A stretch of 64,000 nucleotides of DNA from Entonaema liquescens (Eukaryota > Ascomycota > Sordariomycetes > Xylariales > Xylariaceae): NCBI GenBank assembly GCA_902805475.1, contig CADCSX010000002.1, positions 868,001-932,000 of the forward strand, given 5' to 3'. The first letter of the stretch is position 1; each line of letters begins with the position of its first letter. The translations under genes and the position numbers were made by a program. Of this stretch, positions 12,319 through 24,874 are shown piece after piece. The notes beneath the pieces were generated by a model. The model was not told the DNA's origin, made no database searches, and saw nothing but the letters and a program-made list of their open reading frames with translations.

Positions 12319-13977
12319 CTATCGGCTAGTTAGATTATAGGTACTATTTAAGTCCACAATCTCGCCCATGCTAATGTCAAGTTCCCCCACGTAATCATGA
12401 TTATTACTAGAGGTCAAGTATCCCTTCGGGGTCCAGGGAACCGATTTGTATAGTCGCTCGAAGTCAAACCGTTTATAATCTGGCTCGAGGAGTAACTGCC
12501 ATGAAGTCAGGACTGTGGTTGTAGGAGTAACTCGTAGCTCCGCTTTGAGATCAGGGCGTAAATGAGAACGCGTAGGTTCGACGAATAGAAGCATAGTCAT
12601 GTATTGTGGGTGACAGAAGCGAAATAGCCTCTGACAATTTAATCCATCTCTGAAAGCAAGAATCCTTTCAAACGGATTTATAATCGAGCCGTGCGTAACC
12701 GTAAGGGTAGGAAAGAAGTCGACAAGGTAATAGCCTAGATCAATCAATGCTGCTAGTCTGATCGTGGCGTTAAATGTAGATCCAGATGGTGGTTGCCACC
12801 TCTTCAAAGGAAGATAGATAGGTTTTCTTGAATAAAATAATTTATTGAAGCGTATGAGAAATGGTGCGTTGCCATACACCCTCGTGGCAAGAGTAGTATC
12901 GGTAATTTTCTGGTGCAGCTCCAATGGCAGAGCTACAAGCTGAGAAGAATCTCTTTCCGAGGGACCACAATCTAACAACGCGATACATAAGTTCCTATAA
13001 TTTTCAAACTTGGCAATTCGTAGTTCGATGTGTATGCCAAGATTTGTTTGGGAGAAGTGTTTGCCACCGAAGATGGTGATAACCTCATGATCCCATTTAC
13101 GGAATGCAGCAGGTGATGTAGCGAAACAGGCCGGAAATGATAATGTCGGATCCGATATCCTAGGAATTTCCATATTAAGGCCCCATGCTAGAATTGTATG
13201 GTCAAACGTAGTTCGAACCAATTCTTCTTGGAGCCTAATAAACGCCCTGTCGCCTTCGCCGTAAAGAAGTGGCATATTAACATCAAGTAACCCCAATAAG
13301 CAGTATGCCATGTCTTCTTTCCTCGAGGTTACGCGTGTTGAGGCCCACGAAATGCGCTGTGCTACTGTTGCTTCATGTACATTTCCCATCAGAAATCGTA
13401 TTGGAATATTAGTTACTTCTGCAATAGTTCCGGCGAGTGTGTACTTGTCCCCCATTTTATTCCACGATTTATCATAGAACTCCACTACTAGCGGTGCTAG
13501 AAGCTCTTGGAGTGTCCAACCCCTTGTTAGCCAGCGACAATTTCTAAAGGCCGAGTTCTCGTCATCCGAAGACCCAGAATGCTCAACGTCGGAAAGGTAC
13601 GCCAGGCAGACAAATGAGTTTTTATACCAACGAAACATGGAGTTGATAGCTTAGTAGCTTCGGTGTTAATCTCTAAGCTCGCGTTATGTGGATCAGAGTA
13701 GAATCATACCTTCGGAGAGCTCAGCACTGCTCAATTTATCAATACAACATGTATCTATCCACACCCAGTCAAGTACATGACCCCAATCGAGCTTCACTTT
13801 GGTACAGAACCCTTTTATTTTTGTAAAGGCATTTCCTTCTTCTTCGTAGGACCCATCCTGGAAGTCCCGATATGAAACTTCATCATCGCCCCACGTATGA
13901 GAGAGGATTGCATACGAGGGGATATCGCTGTCGAAGAACTCCTTCATTTCCATAGTCTTGCAATTTAAGAGTCTCAT
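12319..13977 (-). CDS. HET domain protein, heterokaryon-incompatibility type (532 aa)
   Basis: Exon 1 is 13710-13977, exon 2 12319-13649, with a 60 nt intron whose removal gives SAELSEAINSMFRWY, exactly the family text. Total 533 codons, uninterrupted. The ATG at 13977 (MRLLNCKTMEMKEF) is the usual start for this family. The HET domain runs over roughly residues 20-160 with YAILSHTWGDDEV, WIDTCCIDK and RWLTRGWTLQELLAP. It is followed by AQRISWASTRVT and YCLLGLLDVNMPLLYGEG, typical of the subgroup usually named after HET-E. No NACHT or WD40 part follows, so this is a stand-alone HET protein; the C-terminal about 280 residues are not recognised. Family members trigger cell death upon non-self recognition. 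Confidence 0.93.
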
Positions 13978-14469
13978 GGTGATTTTCTCGACCAGCCATG
14001 GGGAGAATTGGAAACCAAACCTTACAGACCTTGGAACATGTAAATGCAATGGATCCGTATAGTTAAAACGACTTTTTTGAAGGATTCATTCTCACGCTTG
14101 AACTCCGCAGATCAATAGAGAAAGGTCGGATGTTAGATGGACCCAGAAGTAGCCAATGAAAAGGGGAAGACAGCTGACGGCTCCATACAATTAACGACTC
14201 TGCTTACCTTCGAATAAAATACCTTACCATAGACATGAGCATCACCAAAATCTCATCTTATTAGTGCATTCAAGAGTAAGTTGGATATATGCTAAGTATA
14301 GGTTAGATGTAGTCTCTTTTTACATCTCAAGAACTATGGGTGTTATATATCGACGCCCTCGTTCCGTTTATGGCACGTAAATATAAGCGCTGAGATTCCC
14401 GAGACAATAAATGAAGGTATTCTAGGTATAATACGGTAACCAATCAAACGTCTAGACATGAAGAGATCT
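13978..14469. other. Intergenic between HET gene and dehydrogenase
   Basis: About 490 nt, holding the HET promoter side and the 3' flank of the dehydrogenase. No further feature seen. Confidence 0.4.
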
Positions 14470-15863
14470 TTACAATCGGCTCTTCTCAGGACGCCATAGC
14501 TCATTTAGTAGAGCACTAGCATTGACTCTATCCGGCTTTGCCTCATCCAAAGACGTAATCCCAATAAGCCTCATACCTGTAGCCAACTCATCGGAGAGAA
14601 CTGCATCAGAATCATGTTAGTAAATGACATCTCGTTGCTAGAGAGGGAACACAACAATGAGAAACATACTGTCGGTACATCTTTCTACTCCCTTCGAGCC
14701 ATACGCCGCTAGCGCGTAGAAAAAGGGACGGCCTACACCTACGGCCGTTGCGCCCAGACATATAGCCTTCAGTACATCGGCACCATCGCGCAACCCGCCA
14801 TCAACGAAGATGTCGAGTTTCCCTAACACCTCCGGGCAATACGTCCGGATCTCAAGGAGCGTGGTCAATGCATCGGGCGCCGTGTGTGCCTGTCTACCAC
14901 CGTGATTACTGAGCAGGATCCCCTCGCACCCATGCTCCAGCGCCAACTTCGCATCTTCGGCACACTGCACGCCCTTAAGTACAAGTGGCCCACCCCATTC
15001 CTTTTTAATCCACACAATATCTTCCCACGACAACGACGGCTTGAAGTGCGCCGTGGGAGGATAGAACCCCGTGTTTCTCCCGACCCCAGCTTGTTCCGCA
15101 GCGCTCTCAAGCCCCACCTCAAGCGCCTCTGCTGCCCGTACTCTTCGGTCCGACGTGCGCTTCCCGAGGACCGCCGTGTCGACCGTGACCCAGATGCTCT
15201 TGAAGCCAGCGGCCTTGGCCCGCCTAATGCGGGATAACGTGACGGAGTGGTCCGCGTGCACGTAAAGCTGGAAATGGAGCTGCGAAGGGGGAAACTCGGC
15301 CCCCTTCTTCCCGCTCGCACCATGGCTTGAGAGTTTCTGCTGCTCGTCGCGGAAATTTGCAACGATGTCCTCCATGGGAAGCGAGGACTCGCTACTGATC
15401 ATGGCATGGGCGCCCCGACGCGCCAGACCGCGCACAAGTTCCGCCTCGGCGTTTGGATGGCCTCGGCCGAGAAGGCCCATGGCTGAGACGTAGAAGGGAA
15501 GGGCGATGCGTGCCCGAAGATGGATGACCGTGCGGTTGCGTGGTAGACATCGCGGAGAACTCGGGGACGGAACTTGATGCGTGACCAAGAGGATAGGTTA
15601 CCTTGCAGCGAGAGGCCGGAATTGGCGGAGCTCGATATATATGAGAACACATTTCGGGGGAGCACCGCCTTGGCTGCGGGCTCGAAGTCTGACACCGTCA
15701 CGCAGTGGGCGATGTGTGGGGGTCCACTGGCGGCGGGTGGTGGTGATGACGAGACTAGTGACGGTGACGGTGAGGGAGACGGAGATGGTGGCAACACTGA
15801 AGTCGTCGCTGGCTTGCTCGACAACCGCGCTGCTGTTAGGGACCTTACCGTCGCGGGATCCAT
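14470..15863 (-). CDS. FMN-dependent alpha-hydroxy-acid dehydrogenase, frame broken by one missing base
   Basis: Start ATG at 15863 (MDPATVRSL). The large exon is 14670-15863, then a 69 nt intron (14601-14669) and last exon 14470-14600 ending LWRPEKSRL. The family is L-lactate dehydrogenase/glycolate oxidase. Evidence: SSSANSGLSLQGNLSSWSRI and FRPRVLRD near the N-terminus, FQLYVHAD (FMN-site Tyr), VLKG, the catalytic ILLSNHGGRQ (His and Arg) and IFVDGGLRDGADVLKA with GATAVGVGRPF for FMN phosphate. The frame changes between SPFP and FYVSAMG at about 15494-15498 (minus-strand CCCTT): one base is missing. The exons sum to 1325 nt, one short of 442 codons, and intron phase fits once the base is counted. 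No cytochrome b5 domain is visible. Sequence error or recent mutation; the rest looks functional. Confidence 0.9.
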
Positions 15864-17398
15864 CTCACCAAGATAGCTGCTCTTAGGTAGGTATTCTAAC
15901 ACATCCGGGGAATGAACTGTTCGGAACTCGGCTGTGACATCCTATGTATTCTGTTATTCCTCTAGAATATAACAATTTAAAAATGCCAGCATCTCGGTAT
16001 GATGAGCTCAGCTATTAGATTTGCATACCGTTCCTCCTTTCTTTATTAAGATCGCAGCTCCACCCGGGTGGTGTTCTAAGTACGGCGTTACATCGTAGAC
16101 CTTGCCATCAATCACGATCCAGCATGAAGATGCCGTATTGTGTTTTATTAACTCGGCAGCGTCTAGTAACATTGTTCGCGTAGAATATCGATTGGAGTCC
16201 TCAGGAGAGTCTAGGATTCCTCTGGGGTAATTATCTCAATCTCTAGTATATTTCTTCGGGGGTGCCCAAGGCGATATTTACACAGCAGATACCCCCCCGT
16301 CTCGGCCCAGTTCGGATCGCGATCCCCCTCAACTCAGCGCGTAGAAACGTACATGTTGTCAATCCCGATATATTCCCTACCCCACAATATCACCCCTGTC
16401 GTTGCTTACCACTTAGTTGATATTGGCCTACCCACTTTCGTAGGATGAGTTTATGTGAGGTTTGATTGGTCCGTTGGCAGCATGGCTATGTAGTCTACAT
16501 AAAGACATATATCTATCCCGTAGATAATAAGTTAAGTACCTAATGTATTAAGCAAAGCGGTTAACTACGTAGAAAACGTGAAAGAGAGATAGTCTCATTG
16601 AGACGATTACTTTGAGCTTGTGATATTTTACGCTAGTTTGGTGAATTGCTCATTCAACAAATGTAAGGTAATGTAGGAAGTCGCATATTGGTGGCTTGAC
16701 GATGAACCTATAGGAGGTGGGTTTGAATGCCGGTTAGGATTCATTGTCAAAGAAGGTTCTTTACTTTCTATAGTCACACATGTACGGCGACGACTTCTGT
16801 GTCAACATGGTATGTTGGCCGGTGAACAAACAAAGGAAGGAATACATTTGTTACATGATTTTTAGCTAGGTACCTAGTTATCATATTAAATGATAACTAC
16901 TAATGATTGGCCTTCTCCTATAGCCTAGGCAGATAATGACCGGAATAGGAAGCCTAACAAAGGAAACGGGGCGGCGGGGGTTCTCCGTTATAGTACATAT
17001 CTCATAAGTGTCTACTTAAATCTTGGCGTTGGGCATATTCTAGTTCAAATCGACTAGATGGTATTGAATATAGTACTGAGGCTTAAGGGTTTGATTCGTT
17101 AACTAGCACGGAAGATAGAACAAGGGTAGCCTTCACATTCTTTTCTCTGTCGGTTACCGTTGAGGCTGCGAATTTGAAGGTATAAACCGTATGCATCTGT
17201 ATTATGGAACAGGAGGCCGGGTGTCTATAATTAATGCGCGGCCATTCATTACCAAATGACTCATACTCCTACCATAAGCCAATTAACACTCATACCAAGG
17301 CTTTTCATAACTTCGTACGGCACACCGCGACTGCATGCAGAAAAAAAACCCTAATGATAGGCTGCAAAAACCATCCTCTACTGAAGACCCAGTTATGC
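15864..17398. other. Gene-free intergenic region
   Basis: About 1.5 kb without a supported gene. It has a TAGGTACCTAG palindrome at 16867-16877 and a short GTCTCA/TGAGAC inverted repeat near 16592-16604. The right end is the 3' flank of ASF1. Confidence 0.4.
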
Positions 17399-18441
17399 TT
17401 AGTGAGCCATGACCTCTTGAGGCTTGGACGAATCACTAGCGGGTTTCTCGTCGACCTCCATGGCATCATCACCACCTTCGACAGCTTCGCCCTCGACTTC
17501 TTCCTCTAGGTCGTCTTCGCTTTCGTTCTCAAGATCAACACTGCCCTCCTCGGACAACTCGTCCTCTTCGGCCGGCTCCCCGTTCTCCTCAACGCCTTCC
17601 ATCTCTGCGTCTCCATCGGTAGCTACAGCAGCAGCATTGGCCCCAGCAGCATTCTCTGCAGCTGCTTCGGCTCCCTCTTCCTCAACGTCTTCGTCGAGCT
17701 CTTCGGCTCCGTACTCTTCTTCATCGGGTTGAAGATCGGCTTCAGGCTGCTCAGGGGGGAACTCAGGGGGAGCAGATGCTTCGGAATCCCTATCATATGA
17801 ATTAGAAAAAAAAATCTTTTTTCGACATGCTATAATCGAAAAAGGATACGAGGCATAGACATACCACTTGATAGCAAAACGCGTGACTCTCGGCTTGTCA
17901 GCTAACACATTGCGGCGGATCTTCTCGACAATGGGTTTCGCAGGGGGGTCGGCGTTCAACTCGTCGGATTCGTATTCATTGTTGACATAGTAGCCAACGC
18001 GGACAAACTCGCGACCATCGTACGAGCAGGTCAAGAGAACCACGGTCACTCCCAGAATGTCGGCATCGGGAATACGTGTAGTCTTAGGGGCATCGGCCTC
18101 GAAGATGAACTTGTTGACACCAACGGGGATGGGTCCAACGAGGAGAGAATCGAGCTCTTGATCGTACTGATCACTGTTGGTAGGGATTAGCAGGTAAATA
18201 TCGGAGAGGGCGAAAGGTAATTTACGAGGTTGCAGAGCCGACGTAGGTCAATTTCCACTCCAAATCTAGAATGCAGTCAGTTATATTGAATATTGGAATA
18301 TCGTTTTAGATTTTGATAATGGAGACACATACCCTTCTCAAGCTGCTCGAGGCACTCAAAGGTAATCTCGAAGACATAGTTGTCGGTGAATTTGGCGGGG
18401 TTGTTCAAAATATTGACACCAAGTAAAGATACGACAGACAT
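17399..18441 (-). CDS. ASF1: Histone H3-H4 chaperone ASF1 (282 aa)
   Basis: Four exons on the minus strand: 18333-18441, 18226-18265, 17865-18173 and 17399-17789, all GT-AG, total 283 codons with matching phases. The protein begins MSVVSLLGVNILNNPAKF and contains the whole conserved ASF1 core: YVFEITFECLEQLEKDLEWK, then LVGPIPVGVNKFIFEAD and DADILGVTVVLLTCSYDGRE, then VGYYVNNEY up to RVTRFAIKWD. After residue about 153 follows an Asp/Glu-rich tail of about 130 residues with Ala stretches, normal for fungal ASF1. Known role: nuclear histone chaperone handing H3-H4 to CAF-1 and HIR during replication and transcription. Transcribed divergently from RNA14, 1.4 kb away. No defect seen. Confidence 0.97.
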
Positions 18442-19826
18442 CTTGGATAATTGTAGCGGTGTGCAATCTTGTAATGTGCGTAAGTAAACTGAATAAGAAA
18501 AAAAATGACGAGCGATTAGAGATAAAAGAAGAGGCGGATTATCGAAGAGAAACAGTTAAAAGAGAAGGAGAGAAGTTGTGGTCTCTAGATGGGAGGTTGG
18601 CGGTGGGCGATTCCCTAGTGTTTATTTTGCGACCTGGAAACTACTTAACCTAACCAGTTGCCAGCTAACCTAAGGGTCAAGCAGGGGTCCTTTTTTTTCA
18701 AAAAAGGGCAACGCGCTTTTTTTTTTGAAGAAAGCGCGTTCAGTGCTTGCATCAGGTATCAATAGGTACATGACCCAAGTAGAAGTGGGCAAGCGGGTAA
18801 GCCTCAGCCACTATACAGTCCGTGCGCTAAACTTAATTCGACGGCACTCTCCTACATGCACACAATTAACCCTGTTTTGAGGAAAAACGAGATTGCTAAC
18901 TGATCAAAGTCTCTATACCTGTACATAGGTTGGCATATATGTATTTCCGCCGTATTGAATATGAATCCGAATTTGGGGGAAATCCTACCTACCTACGCAT
19001 TGATATGCAAATTGGTATTATATGCAATCCATAACTACCTGAGGTATCAAAAATATATACTACCTAGGTACCAAAATACTGGTGAAGGCAATGCTAGTTA
19101 CACGTAATAAGTCACGTAGAATAGAGGTACCTTATGCATTTGGGCCTTGTACACGTGGGGTGTTAGGTACCTAGTAGCTTGTACTTGCCAAGGGGTACCG
19201 TACCTCTTAGGCGCTGTACCGATCTGAGCCGCGCTAATCCACCTTTAGTAAGGTCTGGATAAGAGAGATCTTTTGCTTGCCTCGATAGCGCCATTGTTTT
19301 GTCAAGTGCAAGCTCTAAATTGTTGAAACCTACAACTTTTTTTTCTTCAATTGTCAGCCATCTTCCCCATTCGCGCAACGTACTCTTCGCTCATTATCCA
19401 TGCGGGTTGAAAGCAGTTAAACACTGATATAGGCTGAAGCGTCGTATTTAATACGGCTTCTTGCAATTGCCTTCAATCTAATATACCCACCTCCAAGCAT
19501 ATCTAGTTGTTTTACTTCTGGGGATAGTTTGGGGAATATAGTCAGGTGTTTGTGCCAGCGGTACTAACTACGCTGCAGCTACTTGTCACAATCTCAAGAG
19601 CTGCTAGGAACCATCGGATTTTCTGCTACGAGAAAGCCTGAGCCAACCTCGATAATCTTCATCGCGAGTTGTTGTACCGGATTGTGATTAAATCGCAAAG
19701 CAGGCTCATCCCACGTCAAAGTCGCGACCGAGCTTGCACACACGGCATCTTGTTCCCTCTCATCTACTTTTTCGACCTCTCCAACATCGATCTAGTCCCC
19801 GGCTGATTTCGCGCCTCTTGTTCATA
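18442..19826. other. Divergent intergenic region ASF1/RNA14
   Basis: 1.4 kb between two divergent housekeeping genes, so both promoters lie here. It contains the twin hairpin at 18689-18740 and a TAGGTACCTAG palindrome at 19164-19174. No gene is supported. Confidence 0.45.
18689..18740. repeat. Twin hairpin with A/T tracts
   Basis: Hairpin 1 has 8 bp arms CCTTTTTT (18689-18696) and AAAAAAGG (18700-18707) with a 3 nt loop. Hairpin 2 has perfect 10 bp arms AACGCGCTTT (18710-18719) and AAAGCGCGTT (18731-18740) with an 11 nt T-rich loop. They are 2 nt apart and 248 nt upstream of the ASF1 start. GCGC cores with poly-T would look like a strong intrinsic terminator in a bacterium; in a fungus the role is unknown. 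Confidence 0.6.
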
Positions 19827-22800
19827 ATGGCTTCGGAAGATTCTGGAGACGCGTCTGCCCAACAGGGCAGTACACCTGCGTGGAACGCGGAAGGTTGGAA
19901 TGGTGAGACGGGGAATATGAGCTCATATACCGAGAATAGCAATCAACATGCGAATGTTAATATTGATCACGCTCCATCTGCTGATGCATCTGATGACGAG
20001 GATGGTGGAGAATATGACCCAGAGTCCGTTACCATTACCACAGCACCCGAACCTATTGTGGAACGCCCTGCCTCCGATTCCCCTCGTCCGTCTAAGAAGC
20101 CCAAGACAGCAGGTGGCTTTGTCGTCGACGACTCTTCTGATGAAGAGGATGATGTTGCGGCCCCAGAACCAGAATCAGAGCCAGCCCCGTCACGTTCACC
20201 AAGCACTCTAAAGCCCCTTCCTCAACCCTACAACCCATCCCTTCAGCAGATTACTTCGCCTCAAACCATGACCCCTGGTACTCTTGCTCAAGCGAGTGAT
20301 GATCCTGTTACTACAGTGGCCACATCCAATGTAGCAACCGCTAATGCAGCACGATTGAGGCTTCCTACTGATATTGTTGGCATACTCGAGGATCGCATTA
20401 AGAAGGACCCCCGCGGCGACCTGGAAGCCTGGCTAGCTCTGATTGATGAGCAAAAGCGACGTCATAAGATTGAAGACACGCGGGCCGTTTACGAGCGCTT
20501 TCTGAAGGTGTTCCCCCATGCCGTAAGTGTCCATATTCGCATATAATCGCTTGCAGAACTAATATACCACAAAGGCAGAGATTTGGGTCCAATATGTTGA
20601 CATGGAGCTAAGCCTTGATAACTCCAAGGCAGCTGAGTCGATCTTCCTCCGGACACTAGAGGGAATACCTAATATCCAGTTATGGACGGCTTATCTTAAC
20701 TATATACGTCGCAAAAACGATTTAAATGACCCCACAGGCCATGCCCGTCAGACTATAAACCAATCCTACGAATTCGTCCTTGGTGCTATTGGACAGGATC
20801 GAGACGCTGGAGGTATATGGCAGGACTACATACAATTTCTCAAAAGCGGGCCTGGTCAGGTCGGCGGTACTGGCTGGCAAGATCAACAGAAGATGGATGT
20901 TCTTCGAAAAGCTTACCAACGCGCCGTCGCCATTCCTATGGCAAATGTGAATTCGCTATGGAAGGAATACGACCATTTCGAAATGGGACTAAACAAGATG
21001 ACGGTATGTGCTCACTTGATTCAACAGAAAATTTGCTAATATTATCGTAGGGACGAAAATTCATACAGGAACGATCACCTTCGTATATGAGCGCGAGGAG
21101 CGCTAACACGCATTTGGAAAATATTACTCGTGGGCTTCAAAGGACAACACTACCCCGTCTTCCCCCGGCACCCGGTTTCGAAGGTGACCAGGAATATCTT
21201 GAACAGGTTCGACTTTGGAAGACGTGGATCGCCTGGGAGAAAGACGATCCGCTTTCTTTAAGTTCTGACGAGCCGGAAACCTACCGACAACGGGTTCTCT
21301 CTGTTTATAAGCAGGCACTAATGGCTCTGCGCTTCTGGCCAGAATTATGGGTTGATGCAGCTGACTGGTGTTTCGAGAATAACGTTACTGGCAGAAATGA
21401 ACAAGATACAGGAGTACAATTCCTCATTGACGGCCTCGAGGCAAACCCCGAGAGTTCTTTAATAGCCCTCAAGCACGCCGACCGTATCGAATCTACTCAA
21501 CCCACACCCGAAGACGACGCAGGTAAAGCCGCTCTTGTGCTAGCCGTTAGGCAACCCTGTGACCGAGTTCTTGACACCCTTTACGACATGATTAAGGACC
21601 TGAAGGACCAAGAAGCCGAGGCCGTGGCGAAAATCGAAGAGGATGCTTCTCTAAATGTTACTACCTCGGGAAGTGCAGACGTCGAGGATGAAGAAGATGA
21701 GGGAGAGATCACGGAGAAGCCATCCTCAGAAGCGATGAAGAATGCTAAAATCAAGGCAGTAAATGACGGGTTCGCCGCCCAAATTCAGATCTTGTCGCAA
21801 CATATATCGTACCTTTGGATTGCCCTTCTACGTATCCACAGGAGGATACAGGGAGCAGGATATATAAAGAGCAATCCCGCTGTGGGAATGCGCGGACTGT
21901 TCATTGAGGCTCGACAAAGAGGCCGCCTAATACATGATGTCTATGTGGAAATGTCGAATCTAGAATGGGACGTTTATCAAGATGACGTGGCTACAAAAAT
22001 CTACGAGCGTGGCACAAAACTTTTCCCGGAGCAAGAGACTTACTTCGTCGAATACCTAAAGCATCTTCACAAGAAACGCGATTTCACTAGTAGGTCCAAC
22101 CAGTTCTTACTATATATATGCGAAGTTAACTAACGTGATACAGATGCCCGAGTTGTCTTCTCCCAAACTGTGAAACGGTTCAAGGCGAAGCCTGAGCTGG
22201 TCCCAAAGTTGAAGCCGATTTTTGCCTACTTTCATCGATATACATCTCAATTTGGCGAGCTAACACATATTAAGGAGCTCGAGAAGCAGATGTCCGAACT
22301 CTTCCCAGAGGATCCTAGCCTTGCGTACTTTGCAGCAAGATTTGACACTGGCAAATTTAACCCAATCACTGCCCGAGTCATTATCTCACCAGCTAGACAG
22401 ATGCGTCTGAAGACAGTCATGCAGTCTGTAGAAGTTCCTCCTGTTTCTAACCGCAGCACCCCCCGTCCCACACTGCAAACCGAACGTAGCCCACAGTCAC
22501 AATTCTTCCCCGCTGTTAATTCGCCCAAACGTCCATTTCAAGCCGATGACCAGGAGGAATACCCTCCCCGGAAGTTAGCTCGTGGGGCCTCCCCTCTCAA
22601 AGGAGCAGCTGGTCGACGACTCGATCAGCAACGACGGGCTCAACAGGGCCAAGGTGTTTCCTCGCATACCAGTGGACCCACTCCCATTCCTCGTGACATC
22701 GCTTTTCTTCTCACCGTAATTCCTCCTGCTGATGCATTCCGAAACCATCATTTTAGCACAGAAGGCCTAGTACGCTTGATTCAGAACACTGCTATACCAA

Positions 22801-23210
22801 GCTATGCGGAATGGAAAGCCCGAGGAGAAAGCGCCCCGCGTAATATATTGGCAACGTCACACGCACATACTCGTCAGGCCTCGTCGGAATACCAGAACTA
22901 CCCATATCCTGCGCGGGATTCACCAGGAGCATCTAATCGCCCAGCTAGCCCCTATGGCGGAATGAGCCGTGGGGTGGCCCAAGCAGCAGCACCTTATCGC
23001 AATTCTCCTCTGCGACCTGGTTCCAGCGGGTCATACGAACCACCTCCAACTGTCTATCAGGCGAGTGTAAGTCAGTTTAACCCATTAGCACAAAATCTTG
23101 GTCCTGGGAATGCCGCGTTTGCTGCTTGGCAAGGGAACTATGCACCTCCTGGACAATATAATGCTGGATCATCCCAACAGCACGCCCAGCAATACGGTGG
23201 ATATTACTGA
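19827..23210 (+). CDS. RNA14: mRNA 3'-end-processing factor RNA14 / CstF-77 (1076 aa)
   Basis: Exons 19827-20522, 20575-21003, 21051-22089 and 22144-23210, total 1077 codons with consistent phases. The start is ATG 19827 (MASEDSGDAS). The frame is open further upstream but has no ATG there. Residues 1-190 are acidic and low-complexity with a possible nuclear-localisation stretch (RPSKKPKTAGG). From about residue 205 (DPRGDLEAWLALIDEQ) HAT repeats begin, such as AEIWVQYVDMEL, SLWKEYDHFEMGLNK and RPSMSAR-like text, with the Suf-domain region following up to about residue 800. The C-terminal part is Pro/Gln/Tyr-rich. Known role: scaffold of cleavage factor IA with Rna15, needed for pre-mRNA cleavage and polyadenylation. 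Intact; same strand as the Argonaute gene downstream. Confidence 0.96.
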
Positions 23211-24874
23211 TTCTAAGTCCATATAACTTCCACCCAAATACATTTGTTCATCAACGTAAAACGAAAGGGTACTATTCGCGGCGTTTAATGGAGGGAATCT
23301 ACCCACACTGTTTTGTGATTAAGTGCATTTTCTGGAGTTTCTCTTGTTCGGGGCCAGGTTAGTACCCCGGAAGGCCGGGCTGGTCAATGAAATCATACTC
23401 ATAGGCAAACCATTTGTTGTGGTTCTAGTTCTAGTTCCTAAAGTTATAATAACACAACAAGATAGGATTTATGGCCCGGTAATGATCCAGTAAATTTTAA
23501 TGATGGTACTATGTTCTGTGTGTTGAATTTGATGTATTTACTATGTTACAGCATAAAAAGACGATGCCGACTTCATCTCAATTCCGCAGTTCGAGGCCAG
23601 CCGTTGTGCATCCTAGTCGTTCTTTGAGGAAAATCGTAGGTATCCCTCCCCTATCATTCATTGAAACTCTTCTGTAATGTTAGTTAGCAGTTGAGAATGC
23701 TACGATTTCACGAACTCCCCCAGCGAGAACTCACGGCTTTATGCTATGCTTAGTGAAGGCATACGGACATTGAACTAGATGCTCGAACATCCTCGAAGCG
23801 AGTCTACCAAAACCATATTAAAATTATGGAGAATAATAATCTTTTATTTGTCTTCTCTTCGAGTCTTCGTCTTTCCATCCGAGAGGAGTCTATTAATACG
23901 TACACATGGGATATCATTATATAGGAGCCTTTAGTCTCCCGTCTAGTGTAAAAGTAGTACCATCTTATTCAATGAGACGTATTTCCTACTTCTATTTTTC
24001 TTCAAATGATCCATATCACAAGTCCAACCAACTCATCGTTCACGTGGAGGTTATCAAAGACCCCAGTGGGCTTCTTTCCCATCCCCACTTCTACACTTGT
24101 GTCTGTTTTCACGTATACAATAGAGATATAGTATTATGGCGTAGGCAAGTACACGACGTAGTTAATATTGGGAATAGGGGTTTTCGGTAACCTGCGTAAG
24201 TCTTTTTAATACGTATCCAATACGGAGAGCAGAATTCAAGCATCAATTGTTATTTCTTCATCTCCAAGTTGCAATTTAGCTTGGAGGTCTGTGTCTTCAA
24301 ATATCGTGAATTCAAGTAGTCCAGCTCACTTCATTACACTAACGTATTGACAATTAATCCTGGCGGATATATATGTGTATATAATCCCTTTGAATTTTAT
24401 TCTTCCTGTAAACCTAGACAGACGTCTAGGATAAGAACTACCTAATTTCATAATCAAGCATAGGTAATCGATTATGTGTATTCCATCCCTATTCTCTACC
24501 AACCTGGTTTTAAGTACTTAAACCCGGCTCTGATTTGCATATAGAAGTATGCCTCTAGCGACATGATTCAGTTCTACAGCACTGGCCGTATCCGAGTGCT
24601 TGCTCTAGGCCAGATGGGTTGGATTAAGTATCCAGGTGGATGCACACCCGAAGAGATCGTGTACAACGAGGAAGAAATCAGTTCCATTTCGCATCTACCG
24701 AGTAGGTGCACTGGCAGGAACGCAACTACATTTACTACATATGTACCTTCCTAGGCAGACATCTCAAGAGGCGCACTTAGGTAGCTGCCCAAGGCTCTTT
24801 CCCTATAATTATTGTATACATGTATGTACGTATCTACATCTACATGCAAGTGACATGTTCCAGTCAACCCAATG
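23211..24874. other. Gene-free intergenic region behind RNA14
   Basis: 3' flank of RNA14 followed by AT-rich DNA. Open stretches at 23906-24190 and 24563-24754 have no recognisable motif. A short GTTCTA microrepeat is near 23420-23437. Confidence 0.4.
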
